Shown here piece by piece: positions 7,026-14,124 of a stretch of 14,515 nt of DNA. The notes under the pieces were generated by a model. The model saw only the letters and a list, made by a program, of their open reading frames with translations, had not been told where the DNA came from and ran no database searches. The stretch's first letter is position 1. Each line of letters begins with the position of its first letter. The stretch comes from Treponema sp. (GTDB lineage Bacteria; Spirochaetota; Spirochaetia; Treponematales; Breznakiellaceae). Location: positions 1 to 14,515 of the forward strand of contig JAIRSD010000119.1 of assembly GCA_031255615.1 (NCBI GenBank). Reading direction: 5' to 3'. A program made the position numbers and the translations under genes.

Positions 7026-9670
7026 TGTCCGGCAGCGTCATGTACCGGGACAGGCCCTCCTTCCAAAGGGATTCCCCTTATTTTGAAAGGCCCCGGATTG
7101 CTAAAATTCTGGAAGCGGCCCTCCAGAATCCGGTGGTGGTGGCGGCGGCGGGCCAAGGTTACGGTAAGACATCTTCGATCTATTTCTTTTTGAAGAATAA
7201 TTCCACCGTTTCCCTTTGGGTTCAACTGTCTGAGAATGATAATATACGCCAACGGTTTTGGGAAAAATTGTGCGCCTGCGTTACCTTACAGAGCGCCAGT
7301 TTGGGGAACGCCATGAGGGAAATCGGCTTCCCCGATACGGAACGGCTGTTTGATCATTTTTTTAGTCTGATAGATCAGAGAATCCGGGCCAAACGGAGGG
7401 ATCCTCCGATCCGTTATGTGCTTGTTTACGACGATTTTCACACTATTACTGATCCCGACATGCTGCGTCTTTTTGACCGGACTCTCGCCTTCCCCTTTCC
7501 CGACACTACCATCATATTGATCTCCCATACGGAGCCGCAGATAAAAACCCTGCCCCTCCTTTCCAAGGGATTCCTGGCAAGAATCACCGCGGAGGATCTC
7601 CGCTTTACGCCGGAGGAGATTTCCGCCTATTTCGCCTGGCGGGGATTCAAGCTGTCGTCCAGGGACAGGGACTCCCTTTACCGGGATACGGAGGGCTGGC
7701 CCCAACTGCTGAGTCTTACCGCCCAAAACGTGGAGACCCAGGGGGGGTGGTTTCGCTACTCGCCGGAATTGATACGGCCTCATCTGTTTAAGGCGATAGA
7801 GGATTCGCTTTTCTCGTCCCTGAACGAGAAGGCCCGGAAGTTTCTTATCAAACTTTCCCTTACCGAGCAGTGGCCCTGGGAGCTTTTGGGGGAGATGAAC
7901 GAACTGGGCAGGGATCTGGAGAAATTCAGCCCCTTTATCAGTTACGATTCCTACCTGAACGGCTACCGGATCCACCGTCTGTTTATCGAATTCCTGAAAG
8001 AAAAGCAGGGGGAGCTTTCGTGGGAGGAACGGCGGGAGATGTACCTAAAGTTCGCCCGGTGGTGCCTGAAATACAACCTGCTGATGGACGCGGCGGTTTA
8101 CTACGAGAAGGCCCGCGATTATCAGGGTTTTATCAGTTTGTACTTTAGCTACCCCGTGTTGATCCCCTGGGAGACCGCTTCTTTCCTGCTGTCCATTGTC
8201 GAACGGCTGCTTAACGATGCGGGGGCGGCGGAGGGGATGGAGCGGATAGCGGGGACGGAGGGGATAGCCGGGACGGACAGGGAAGACCTGCTGTACCTGC
8301 ATTATGCCTTAAAACCCAAGCTCCTTACCGCCATGGGCCGTTTCGAGGAAGCCGCCGCCGCCTGCCGGGGGGCCATAGCCAAATTCGAGGTCCCGCCCTT
8401 CAACGCCGCGAACGCCAGAATTCTTTCGTCGGTCTATATCAGCCTGGGCTTTGTTCAAATTTTTACCTGCCGCTTCACCAAGAGCTATCAATTTGCCTCC
8501 TGCTTCGAGAAGGGCTACGGCTATGCCAGGGATTACAACATACCCGCCGACCGGAACGCGGGCCGGGGCCCCATATCTTCCTATATCTGCCAGGTGGGTT
8601 TTCCCGCGGAGGCGGGGGAATTTGAGGAATATTTGTCCAACCTTGGTCCGGCCATATCGCTGATGGAAAAATACGCCGGCGGATTCATGGCGGGCGGGGA
8701 TTCCCTTGGCTGGTGCGAATACTACTACTACAGGGGGGAATTGGGGGAGGCGGAAAACTACGCCCGCCAGGCGATAATCCGGGCCCGGGAGAACCATCAG
8801 GCCGAGGTGGAAAACCGGGGGCTCTTTTTCCTGCTGCGCATCGCCATCCACAGCGGGAATTTCTCGGAAATAGAAAATTTGTGCCGCCAGATTAAGGCCC
8901 AGTCCGAGACCGGCGATTTTCAGAACCGGTTGATTATCTGCGATATGGAATGCGCCTGGTTTTATGCCCAGACCGGCAGCACCGCCCTACAGGGATCCTC
9001 CTTCTGGGGAAGTTCTGAGGAGGGCGACAGTATTTATTACCCCATTGAAACTCTTGTTAAGGCAAAATGCTTCTTCGTGGAGAAACAATACCGTGAGGCT
9101 TTGGAGATTTTGGGGCTCTGGGAAAGCCGCCGCGCTCCCCAGGGCTGCCTGGTGGAAAAACTGGAAATGAGCGTTTTGGAGGCGGCCTGCCATCTGCGGC
9201 TGAACCGCCGCGGGAAGGCCCTGAAAAAACTTGAGGAAGCCTGGGTCTTGAGCGCGGCCAACGGCTTGGATATGCCCTTTATCGAACTGGGGGAAGATAT
9301 GCGCCTCCTTGCCTCCGCGGCCCTGGAGTTTTTGGAGGACGATCTAACATTCCGCATACCCCGCGAATGGCTGGAGGCGACGCGGAGCAGGGCCGCCGCC
9401 TACGGCAAGATGCTTGCCGTCGCCGCCGGGCCGGCGCATCCGGTTTCCTCCCCGGACAGCAGAATTGTGCTGCGCCGCAGCGAGGCGGCGGTGCTGAGGG
9501 CCCTGTCGCTGGGGCTTACCAGGGAAGAAATTGCCCGGAGGGAGGGTATTTCGTTCCACGGTGTTAAAGAAATAATAAAAAACCTTTACAAAAAACTGGG
9601 CGCGGTAAACCGCGCGGATGCCGTTAGAATAGCCATTGATAAAGGGCTTTTGCAAAATTCCCGCCGTTAG
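7025..9670 (+). CDS. MalT-like STAND ATPase regulator with degenerate LuxR-type HTH (paralogue 2)
   Basis: The 881-residue product shares its layout and many exact motifs with the preceding protein: FERPRI near the start, Walker A AAGQGYGKT (41-49), Walker B YVLVYDDFH (131-139), DTEGW, and a helical-repeat middle. The start ATG overlaps the previous stop (TAATG) and has GAAAGG 7 nt upstream, so the pair is translationally coupled and probably co-expressed. The C-terminal helix-turn-helix (about 815-877) is recognisable (LGLTREEIARREGI, LYKKLGAVNRADAV), but the usual LSPRE opening is replaced by VLRRSEAAV and the recognition helix reads FHGVKEIIKN. It therefore probably recognises a different site, or acts as a partner subunit. 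Residues 407-418 are a 6-residue tandem repeat from an 18-bp DNA duplication. Fragments of its 3' end recur downstream. Ligand and targets are unknown. Confidence 0.9.
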   Translation: MSGSVMYRDRPSFQRDSPYFERPRIAKILEAALQNPVVVAAAGQGYGKTSSIYFFLKNNSTVSLWVQLSENDNIRQRFWEKLCACVTLQSASLGNAMREIGFPDTERLFDHFFSLIDQRIRAKRRDPPIRYVLVYDDFHTITDPDMLRLFDRTLAFPFPDTTIILISHTEPQIKTLPLLSKGFLARITAEDLRFTPEEISAYFAWRGFKLSSRDRDSLYRDTEGWPQLLSLTAQNVETQGGWFRYSPELIRPHLFKAIEDSLFSSLNEKARKFLIKLSLTEQWPWELLGEMNELGRDLEKFSPFISYDSYLNGYRIHRLFIEFLKEKQGELSWEERREMYLKFARWCLKYNLLMDAAVYYEKARDYQGFISLYFSYPVLIPWETASFLLSIVERLLNDAGAAEGMERIAGTEGIAGTDREDLLYLHYALKPKLLTAMGRFEEAAAACRGAIAKFEVPPFNAANARILSSVYISLGFVQIFTCRFTKSYQFASCFEKGYGYARDYNIPADRNAGRGPISSYICQVGFPAEAGEFEEYLSNLGPAISLMEKYAGGFMAGGDSLGWCEYYYYRGELGEAENYARQAIIRARENHQAEVENRGLFFLLRIAIHSGNFSEIENLCRQIKAQSETGDFQNRLIICDMECAWFYAQTGSTALQGSSFWGSSEEGDSIYYPIETLVKAKCFFVEKQYREALEILGLWESRRAPQGCLVEKLEMSVLEAACHLRLNRRGKALKKLEEAWVLSAANGLDMPFIELGEDMRLLASAALEFLEDDLTFRIPREWLEATRSRAAAYGKMLAVAAGPAHPVSSPDSRIVLRRSEAAVLRALSLGLTREEIARREGISFHGVKEIIKNLYKKLGAVNRADAVRIAIDKGLLQNSRR

Positions 9671-9699
9671 GGTGTATTCCGTCCTTTTATAATACCCCA

Positions 9700-10265
9700 T
9701 AAATTGTTAGGGATACCGCCGTCCGCGGCGGGATTTCCGCGCCGCCGGGACGCGGCAAGCCTGCCGGGAACAGCGGAACTGTTCCGCGCCGCGGTCGGAA
9801 AAGGGCGCGCACAGCGGGGACTGGTGCCGGAGTTTTGCGCTGAACCGCAAAACTCCATATTGGGGGACGCATGCGTCACCCAGCCATGCCGGCAGGATGC
9901 CGAACCGAAAGGCTGCGCCTTTCGGTTTTTCGGAGTTTGGGGCCTTGTCCCGAACTCCACCCAGCCGGGTCGGCAGAACGCCGCCGGCGAATGCCGCCGG
10001 CAACCAATTCATGGGTTTTCGCGCAGCAAAAGCCCAAAGCCAAAACCAAAAAACGGCAGGATGCCATTTTTTGGCCGCGCAAAGGATAGGAGGGCTGCGG
10101 ATCAGACCCGGCGCCGAGCAGCCATGCCGCGCAGGTGGGGCCAGAGCGAAGCGGGGCGAAGTCCTGACAACCTGCGGTTGCCTTGACAGCCCGGTTTTTT
10201 GCGGCGGCAAAAAACGCGCCCAACACAATCTTTACACGCGGCGTTTACCAAACCGGACATTGCTG
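9700..10265 (-). repeat. Palindrome-rich repeat, copy C (extended form)
   Basis: This stretch has no convincing gene. Read on the minus strand from 10265 it carries ACGCGGC, TTTACACGCGG, GGGCGCG, a palindrome (10195-10214, arms TTTTTTGC/GCAAAAAA), CCGGGCTGTC, then a long insert shared with copy B (CCGCAGGTTG, CGCTTCGCTC, GGCTGCTC), then CTCCTATCCTTTGCGC at about 10078. It continues into a chain of hairpins: 9903-9927 (11-bp perfect stem, 3-nt loop), 9846-9856 with 9829-9839 (11-bp stem, 6-nt loop), 9932-9937 with 9953-9958, a 12-bp perfect palindrome at 9866-9877, and 9773-9787. It is colinear with copy B in the opposite orientation. Open frames across it are Arg/Pro/Gly-rich and are explained by the repeats. 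Confidence 0.75.
9903..9930 (+). terminator. Hairpin followed by T-run, possible terminator for the LuxR/MalT-type operon
   Basis: A perfect 11-bp stem (AACCGAAAGGC / GCCTTTCGGTT, loop TGC) runs into five T residues on the plus strand. It lies 233 bp downstream of the second LuxR-type gene and is the best intrinsic-terminator shape in this gap. It is also one member of the repeat's hairpin chain, with a covarying counterpart at 14262-14286, so termination may be incidental. Confidence 0.35.
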
Positions 10266-10314
10266 ATTAAAGGACCCGTCCCGGCGGCCCGGCGGGGAGG
10301 GAATCGGCGGCGGC

Positions 10315-10356
10315 GCAGGATTTCTACGGAATTTCCGCCATTAGGGTGTATTCCGT
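10315..10356 (+). repeat. 42-bp direct repeat: fragment resembling a LuxR-gene 3' end
   Basis: This 42-bp segment matches 10635-10676 at 38 of 42 positions and also resembles 9641-9682, the final codons, stop and flank of the upstream LuxR-type gene. Read in the matching frame it gives AGFLRNFRH then TAG at 10342-10344, compared with KGLLQNSRR-stop in the intact gene, followed by the shared flank GGTGTATTCCGT. It is most simply a very short, decayed remnant of another LuxR-type gene, or a duplicated 3' end carried with a rearrangement. Confidence 0.7.
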
Positions 10357-10432
10357 TCAGTTCGACTTGTCCGCCGCGGCGGGGAAGGAATTGGCCGTGG
10401 TGGATTTTCATTCCACCCGATAAAATAATGAA

Positions 10433-10555
10433 CTTGTTCAATAACCCGGCTGGTTATTGAACAAGCCTTGCGAAAAACCTGGGTTTCCCGGAGAAATCCA
10501 CGTTTTTCTTCATTTTTAAGCGGTTGTTGTTCAGAAACTGAAATTTTTGAACAAC
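10433..10555 (+). repeat. TTGTTCA double-hairpin element, copy 1
   Basis: Hairpin A is a perfect 14-bp stem with a CGGCT loop (arms 10433-10446 and 10452-10465). Hairpin B (10526-10555) has 8-bp outer arms GTTGTTCA/TGAACAAC and an imperfect interior. Both share the outer arms TTGTTCA/TGAACAA. Between them lies CTTGCG, then a 30-odd-bp palindromic insertion absent from copy 2, then AAGCGGTTG. The whole unit occurs in reverse complement at 12362-12449, and hairpin B recurs at 14476-14505. No T-run follows either hairpin on either strand, so these are not simple terminators. Copy 1 lies between two LuxR-gene 3' fragments. Confidence 0.85.
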
Positions 10556-10557
10556 TC

Positions 10558-10664
10558 TAATAGAAAAACCTTATAAAAGCCATGCGTAAAGCGGGGCGGT
10601 AATGCGCGGGAGCACCGTTAGAATCGCCATGAATGCAGGATTTCTACAAAATTCCCGCCGTTAG
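10558..10664 (+). pseudogene. Remnant of a LuxR/MalT-type regulator 3' end
   Basis: In the frame ending at TAG 10662-10664 the translation reads SGAVMRGSTVRIAMNAGFLQ then NSRR, against LGAVNRADAVRIAIDKGLLQ then NSRR in the intact upstream gene. Upstream of an in-frame TAA at 10587-10589 the weaker match EKPYKS continues toward KNLYKK. Homology goes on past the stop (GGTGTATTCCGTCC, CCCCATAA). Only the last helix of the DNA-binding domain survives, so it has no function as a protein. It abuts hairpin B of the double-hairpin element on its left, suggesting the element marks the break point, and ends 82 bp before the first AraC-type gene. Confidence 0.75.
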
Positions 10665-10746
10665 GGTGTATTCCGTCCTTTTTATCCCCATAAGATGTTA
10701 AAGTGAAAATTCTTGCTTATTCAACTTTTTATGGGGGGATGTTATC

Positions 10747-12216
10747 GTGTTAAAAACGAGAATAGGGAATACCGCCAAAATCCGGGACATTGAACCTTTG
10801 CTTGCCAGGGCCGGCAGTATTCTTGCCGCCTATGAACAGGCGGCGGATTGCAAGGTTCAGGTTATCGACTCGGAGGGTTTTGCCGCCGATCCCGGCGCGG
10901 GGTCCGGCAAGCCTTTTTGCAATTATTGCGGAACAGGCTTTCCGTATAGTAAGATGGGGAACTATGCCGGAGATTCTTCCTGTGCCCTTGTACATCAAAA
11001 AGCAGCCGAAGAATCCCGAAAGCTGGGGGGATCGTATATTTATATGTGCCCCCTGGGTCTGGTTTTTTGGGCCAGCCCCCTTTATTCGGGGGGCCGCTAC
11101 GCCGGCGCCTTAATCGCCGGTAAAATACCGGGGATCGAGATGAAAGAAATATGTGTAAAAATGCGGGATTGCGGCGCGGCAGAGGAAAAGATAAAAGCCG
11201 ATCTTGGAAATACTCCCCGAAAGAATTATGAGGAAATAAAAGCCCTAGCCCAGATGATGCTTCTCTGCGCCCAGCAAATTTCCGCCGGTAAAACAGGTTT
11301 CGGCAGACCGGGATGGGGAAATTCGGCCTCCGAAAACAGCGATATTGAAAAATTCAGGGCGGGGGCCCGTGTCCCGGCTCGGGCCATGGTCGGAGCCGAT
11401 GCCGACACTGGAATCGGTGCCGGCATCAACATCGGAGGCGGGGTCGGGACCGGACGACCGGCGGCTTCCCTGCCCGGTCTGGAACCGGAATTCCCAAGGG
11501 CCGCCGGCGCGGCGGAGATGAAGATAGCCGCCCAGCCCAACTCCAACGAGCGGCTGTTGATCGCCGCCATGCGCCGGGGGGACGGTGTCGCGGCTAAAAG
11601 GATATTGGGCGGCATCCTTGAGGATCTGAACAAGATCTGCCCCGGGGATCTGATATTTTTCCGCTGCCGGGCCATTGAACTGGTGGTGCTTCTTTCCCGT
11701 TCCTGCGCCGAGGGAAAAGAAACTGGATCCCTGCTGGAAGAAAATAATCTTTACTTAAAGAAGATTGGCGATTCTGCGACCGTCGAAGAACTGTCTTCCA
11801 ATCTTTACCGCATCACCGAGCGGATGGCGGGAAGAATTTTCTCCTTTCAGGGTTTAAGACACGCCTCGGCGTTAAGGCGGGCGGAGCGTTTTATCTGGAA
11901 AAACTACACCCGCAAGGTAAGTCTTGACGAGATTGCCGCGGCGTCGGGGCTTTCGGCCCCCTATTTCAGCACTATTTTTCGGGAGGAGATGGGGGAGTAT
12001 CTTTCCACGCACCTCAACCGGCTGCGGGTGGAAAAGGCCTGCACCATGTTGATCGAAACCGACGCTTCATTGAACAATATTTCGGAATCCTGCGGATTCG
12101 AGGATCAAAGCTGGTTTTCAAAAATATTCAAGAATTATACCGGCTACAGCCCCGGCAAGTACCGGGAACAAGGGGGAATAAATATGTATTCGCAACATAC
12201 CAACCGTGCAGGCTGA
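10747..12216 (+). CDS. PocR-domain AraC-family transcriptional regulator (paralogue 1)
   Basis: The 489-residue product has an N-terminal PocR-type sensory domain (about 10-180), a helical middle region (about 255-370) and a C-terminal AraC double helix-turn-helix (about 374-478: SLDEIAAASGLSAPYFSTIF, CGFEDQSWFSKIFKNYTGYS). PocR domains are PAS-like ligand sensors, named after the propanediol and cobalamin regulator and proposed to bind small hydrocarbon derivatives. Cys58-x2-Cys61, Cys79-x3-His83 and Cys101 (CPLG) are all conserved in the neighbouring paralogue and suggest a metal, Fe-S or redox-sensitive site. Residues about 208-240 form a Gly/Ala-rich insertion (GIGAGINIGGGVGTG) missing from the paralogue, probably a flexible linker. 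The start is GTG 10747, preceded by a GGGGGG ribosome site (10733-10738) 8 nt upstream; the nearer upstream ATGs are out of frame. It probably activates genes outside the window. Function is assigned at family level only. Confidence 0.9.
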   Translation: MLKTRIGNTAKIRDIEPLLARAGSILAAYEQAADCKVQVIDSEGFAADPGAGSGKPFCNYCGTGFPYSKMGNYAGDSSCALVHQKAAEESRKLGGSYIYMCPLGLVFWASPLYSGGRYAGALIAGKIPGIEMKEICVKMRDCGAAEEKIKADLGNTPRKNYEEIKALAQMMLLCAQQISAGKTGFGRPGWGNSASENSDIEKFRAGARVPARAMVGADADTGIGAGINIGGGVGTGRPAASLPGLEPEFPRAAGAAEMKIAAQPNSNERLLIAAMRRGDGVAAKRILGGILEDLNKICPGDLIFFRCRAIELVVLLSRSCAEGKETGSLLEENNLYLKKIGDSATVEELSSNLYRITERMAGRIFSFQGLRHASALRRAERFIWKNYTRKVSLDEIAAASGLSAPYFSTIFREEMGEYLSTHLNRLRVEKACTMLIETDASLNNISESCGFEDQSWFSKIFKNYTGYSPGKYREQGGINMYSQHTNRAG

Positions 12217-12361
12217 CGGAGGAAGGACCGCCCAAAGCCCCGGTTTTGGACGGAAAATTGACCTGGAACGGACGTTGCCGCGGCATCCGCCGCCGCCGGA
12301 CAAGTCGCGTTTTAAGCGGCGGCCGCCGGAGGCTGGAGTTTCCGCCGCCGGCTTTATTGGA
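12217..12361. other. Intergenic spacer between the AraC-type genes (left part)
   Basis: This gene-free, GC-rich spacer contains a 12-bp perfect palindrome at 12317-12328 (CGGCGGCCGCCG) and other CCG-rich stretches. I see no coding potential and no intrinsic terminator after the first AraC-type gene. The right part of the gap (12450-12567) is AT-richer, holds the leader of the second AraC-type gene and gives no confident promoter; the ribosome site GGGAG (12557-12561) lies 6 nt before that gene's ATG. Confidence 0.5.
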
Positions 12362-12449
12362 GTTGTTCAGAAACTTCAGTTTCCGAACAACAACCGCTTA
12401 AAAACGGAGCGCAAGACTTGTTCAATAGCCAGCCGGGTTATTGAACAAG
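12362..12449 (-). repeat. TTGTTCA double-hairpin element, copy 2 (inverted relative to copy 1)
   Basis: Reading left to right, hairpin B comes first (arms 12362-12375 and 12378-12391, 14 bp with one mismatch), then AACCGCTTAAAAACGG, GCAAGA, and hairpin A (arms 12417-12430 and 12436-12449, 14 bp with one mismatch, 5-nt loop AGCCG). The unit is the reverse complement of copy 1 but lacks its internal palindromic insertion. It begins about 145 bp after the first AraC-type stop and ends 118 bp before the second AraC-type start. Confidence 0.85.
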
Positions 12450-12567
12450 TCCATTGTTTAAAAATGGCAAAAAATGTGGGGTTTTTTGAAGAATCCAGCG
12501 TTTTTTAGACGGCATATTCGACGGCCGCCGGGCCGCCGGCATATCCAACTATCACTGGGAGACCATT

Positions 12568-13926
12568 ATGTCAAAATATGAAAAGACCGATCCATTACTT
12601 ATCAAAGCATGCAACATGCTTTCCAATTACGCCAAGGCTACCGGCGCCGTGATCTGCGTCCACGATCACAACTGCCATGTGATTCCGGAACTTCACGCGG
12701 AAGCGTTCAGCGAACGGAATATATGTCTGGAATGCATCCGCCGCCGGGGAGATGCGGTGCCGGAGGTAATAACCGAAGCCCCGCTGAACCCATGCGATGC
12801 CATGCACCACGACGCCATAAAAGAATCCTACCGGTACGGCGGCTGCTACACCTACCGCTGCCCTCTGGGTTTTATGTTCTGGACCAGCCCCATCTATGTT
12901 CAAAGCTCTTTCGTCGGCGCCCTGCTGGGTTCCGGTTTCCGGGATGAAAGCGACGAGACGGTCCAATTCCCCCACGGGGAATCGGTGACGGATCAGGAAT
13001 TTCTCAACAAGCTGAATCAGTTCCCCCTGGCGAAACCGGAAAAGATTAAGGCATTATCGGAGCTGATGCTCATCTGCGCGGAATCCCTTTCCTCCGGGAA
13101 CGAGCATTACTACGAGACCATTAAACGCCGGGCCCAGCAGCAGGCCCGTCTCGCGGCCGCCCTGAGGGAATTGGAACAGAAATACCCCCAGGGGACCAGC
13201 TTTCCCGGCTACCCCATGGACAAGGAACGACAGCTTCTTTCCGCCCTCCGCAGGGGGGATCAGGAAGAGGGAAAACTCATCCTGAACGACATTCTGGCGG
13301 CCCTGCTCTTTTCCAATTCCGGGGAGTACAGCTACATCCAGTTCCGGGCCATAGAACTGGTGGTCCTCCTCTCCCGTGCCGGAGCGGGGGGGCTGGCGGC
13401 GGGCTACGAAAAGGACCAACTGGAAGCCAACAACAGCAATATTAAGCGCATCGAAGGGGCAAGAACCATCGAGGAATTGACCGACGTGCTTCATGTCATG
13501 GTGGAACAAATGGCGGAGCAAATCTTTTCCTTCCAGGGAATCCGCCACGCGGCGGCGCTGCGCAAAGTCGAACGCTTTATCCAGGAAAACTACAGCCGGA
13601 AAATAAGCCTAAAAGAAGCGGCGGACATATCGGGACTTTCCGCCCCCTATTTCAGCACAATCTTTAAAGAAGAAATGGGGGAAAATTTCTCCAGCTACCT
13701 CAACCAACTGCGGGTAGAAAAGGCAAGCCATTTGCTTTGGGAGACCAATCAGTCCCTCAGCGAAATCGCCGGTTCCTGCGGCTTTGAAGACCAAAGCTGG
13801 TTCTCCAAAATATTTAAAAGCTACACCGGCTTAAGCCCCGGACGCTACCGGGCGCAGAACGGCGGCGCGAAAGAAATATCGGATCAGAATTTCTCCACCG
13901 CCTGCCGCAACACCATCAAAAAGTGA
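12568..13926 (+). CDS. PocR-domain AraC-family transcriptional regulator (paralogue 2)
   Basis: The 452-residue product has the same architecture as the upstream paralogue: PocR-type sensor (about 8-175), helical middle (about 215-325, ERQLLSALRRGDQEEGK) and AraC double helix-turn-helix (about 330-437). Over the last roughly 100 residues about 69 are identical by hand count, so the two arose by duplication and may recognise similar sites. The sensor keeps Cys53-x2-Cys56, Cys76-x3-His80 and Cys98 in CPLG, aligned with the paralogue, while most surrounding residues differ, which suggests ligand divergence. It lacks the Gly-rich linker and instead has a charged, coiled-coil-like helix (RRAQQQARLAAALRELEQKY). 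ATG 12568 is preceded by GGGAG at 6 nt. It is followed within 45 bp by palindromic repeat copy B in the same orientation. Confidence 0.92.
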   Translation: MSKYEKTDPLLIKACNMLSNYAKATGAVICVHDHNCHVIPELHAEAFSERNICLECIRRRGDAVPEVITEAPLNPCDAMHHDAIKESYRYGGCYTYRCPLGFMFWTSPIYVQSSFVGALLGSGFRDESDETVQFPHGESVTDQEFLNKLNQFPLAKPEKIKALSELMLICAESLSSGNEHYYETIKRRAQQQARLAAALRELEQKYPQGTSFPGYPMDKERQLLSALRRGDQEEGKLILNDILAALLFSNSGEYSYIQFRAIELVVLLSRAGAGGLAAGYEKDQLEANNSNIKRIEGARTIEELTDVLHVMVEQMAEQIFSFQGIRHAAALRKVERFIQENYSRKISLKEAADISGLSAPYFSTIFKEEMGENFSSYLNQLRVEKASHLLWETNQSLSEIAGSCGFEDQSWFSKIFKSYTGLSPGRYRAQNGGAKEISDQNFSTACRNTIKK

Positions 13927-13954
13927 GGTCCTCAACCCGGTAGATTTCCATACC

Positions 13955-14123
13955 CACGCCCGGTTTGGAAGCCCCCCATGCCGCGTGTATACCGGGCGCA
14001 TTTTTTGCGGCGGAGCCGCAAAAACCGGGCTATCAAGGCAGCCGCAGGTTGCCAGGGCTCCGTTTCGCTCCGGCCCCGGCGATCCGTGCCGGGGCTGCTC
14101 CGCACCCCTCCTATCCCTTGCGC
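13955..14123 (+). repeat. Modular palindromic repeat, copy B
   Basis: In gene orientation the order is GCCCGGTTTGG, AAGCCCCCC, GCCGCGTGTATAC, GGGCGCAT, a palindrome (14002-14011 with 14015-14024, 10-bp perfect stem, loop GGA), CCGGGCTATC, GGCAGCCGCAGGTTGCC (itself a small stem), CGCTCCGG, a second stem (14073-14080 with 14088-14095) and CTCCTATCCCTTGCGC ending at 14123. The boxes match copy A and, more fully, the inverted copy C. The first palindrome has T residues before and A residues after the GC stem, the opposite of an intrinsic terminator. It lies just downstream of the second AraC-type gene. Confidence 0.8.
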
Positions 14124-14124
14124 T

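Noticed and set aside
9704..10186. 160-codon plus-strand open frame in the gap after the LuxR pair, and overlapping frames
   Set aside because: The translation is Arg/Pro/Gly-rich and made of palindrome sequence; opposite-strand and shifted frames are equally open. It is better explained as repeat DNA.
10433..10465. Hairpin A of the double-hairpin element as a terminator or Xer/dif-type recombination site
   Set aside because: No T-run follows on either strand, and the sequence does not resemble the dif consensus.
9700..10690. CRISPR array or integron cassette array
   Set aside because: Repeats are not regularly spaced, spacers are not of uniform length, and there are no cas or integrase genes. 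The direct repeats are LuxR-gene 3' ends.
14002..14024. Hairpin just after the second AraC-type gene as an intrinsic terminator
   Set aside because: The T-run precedes and the A-run follows the GC stem, the reverse of what a terminator needs on either strand.
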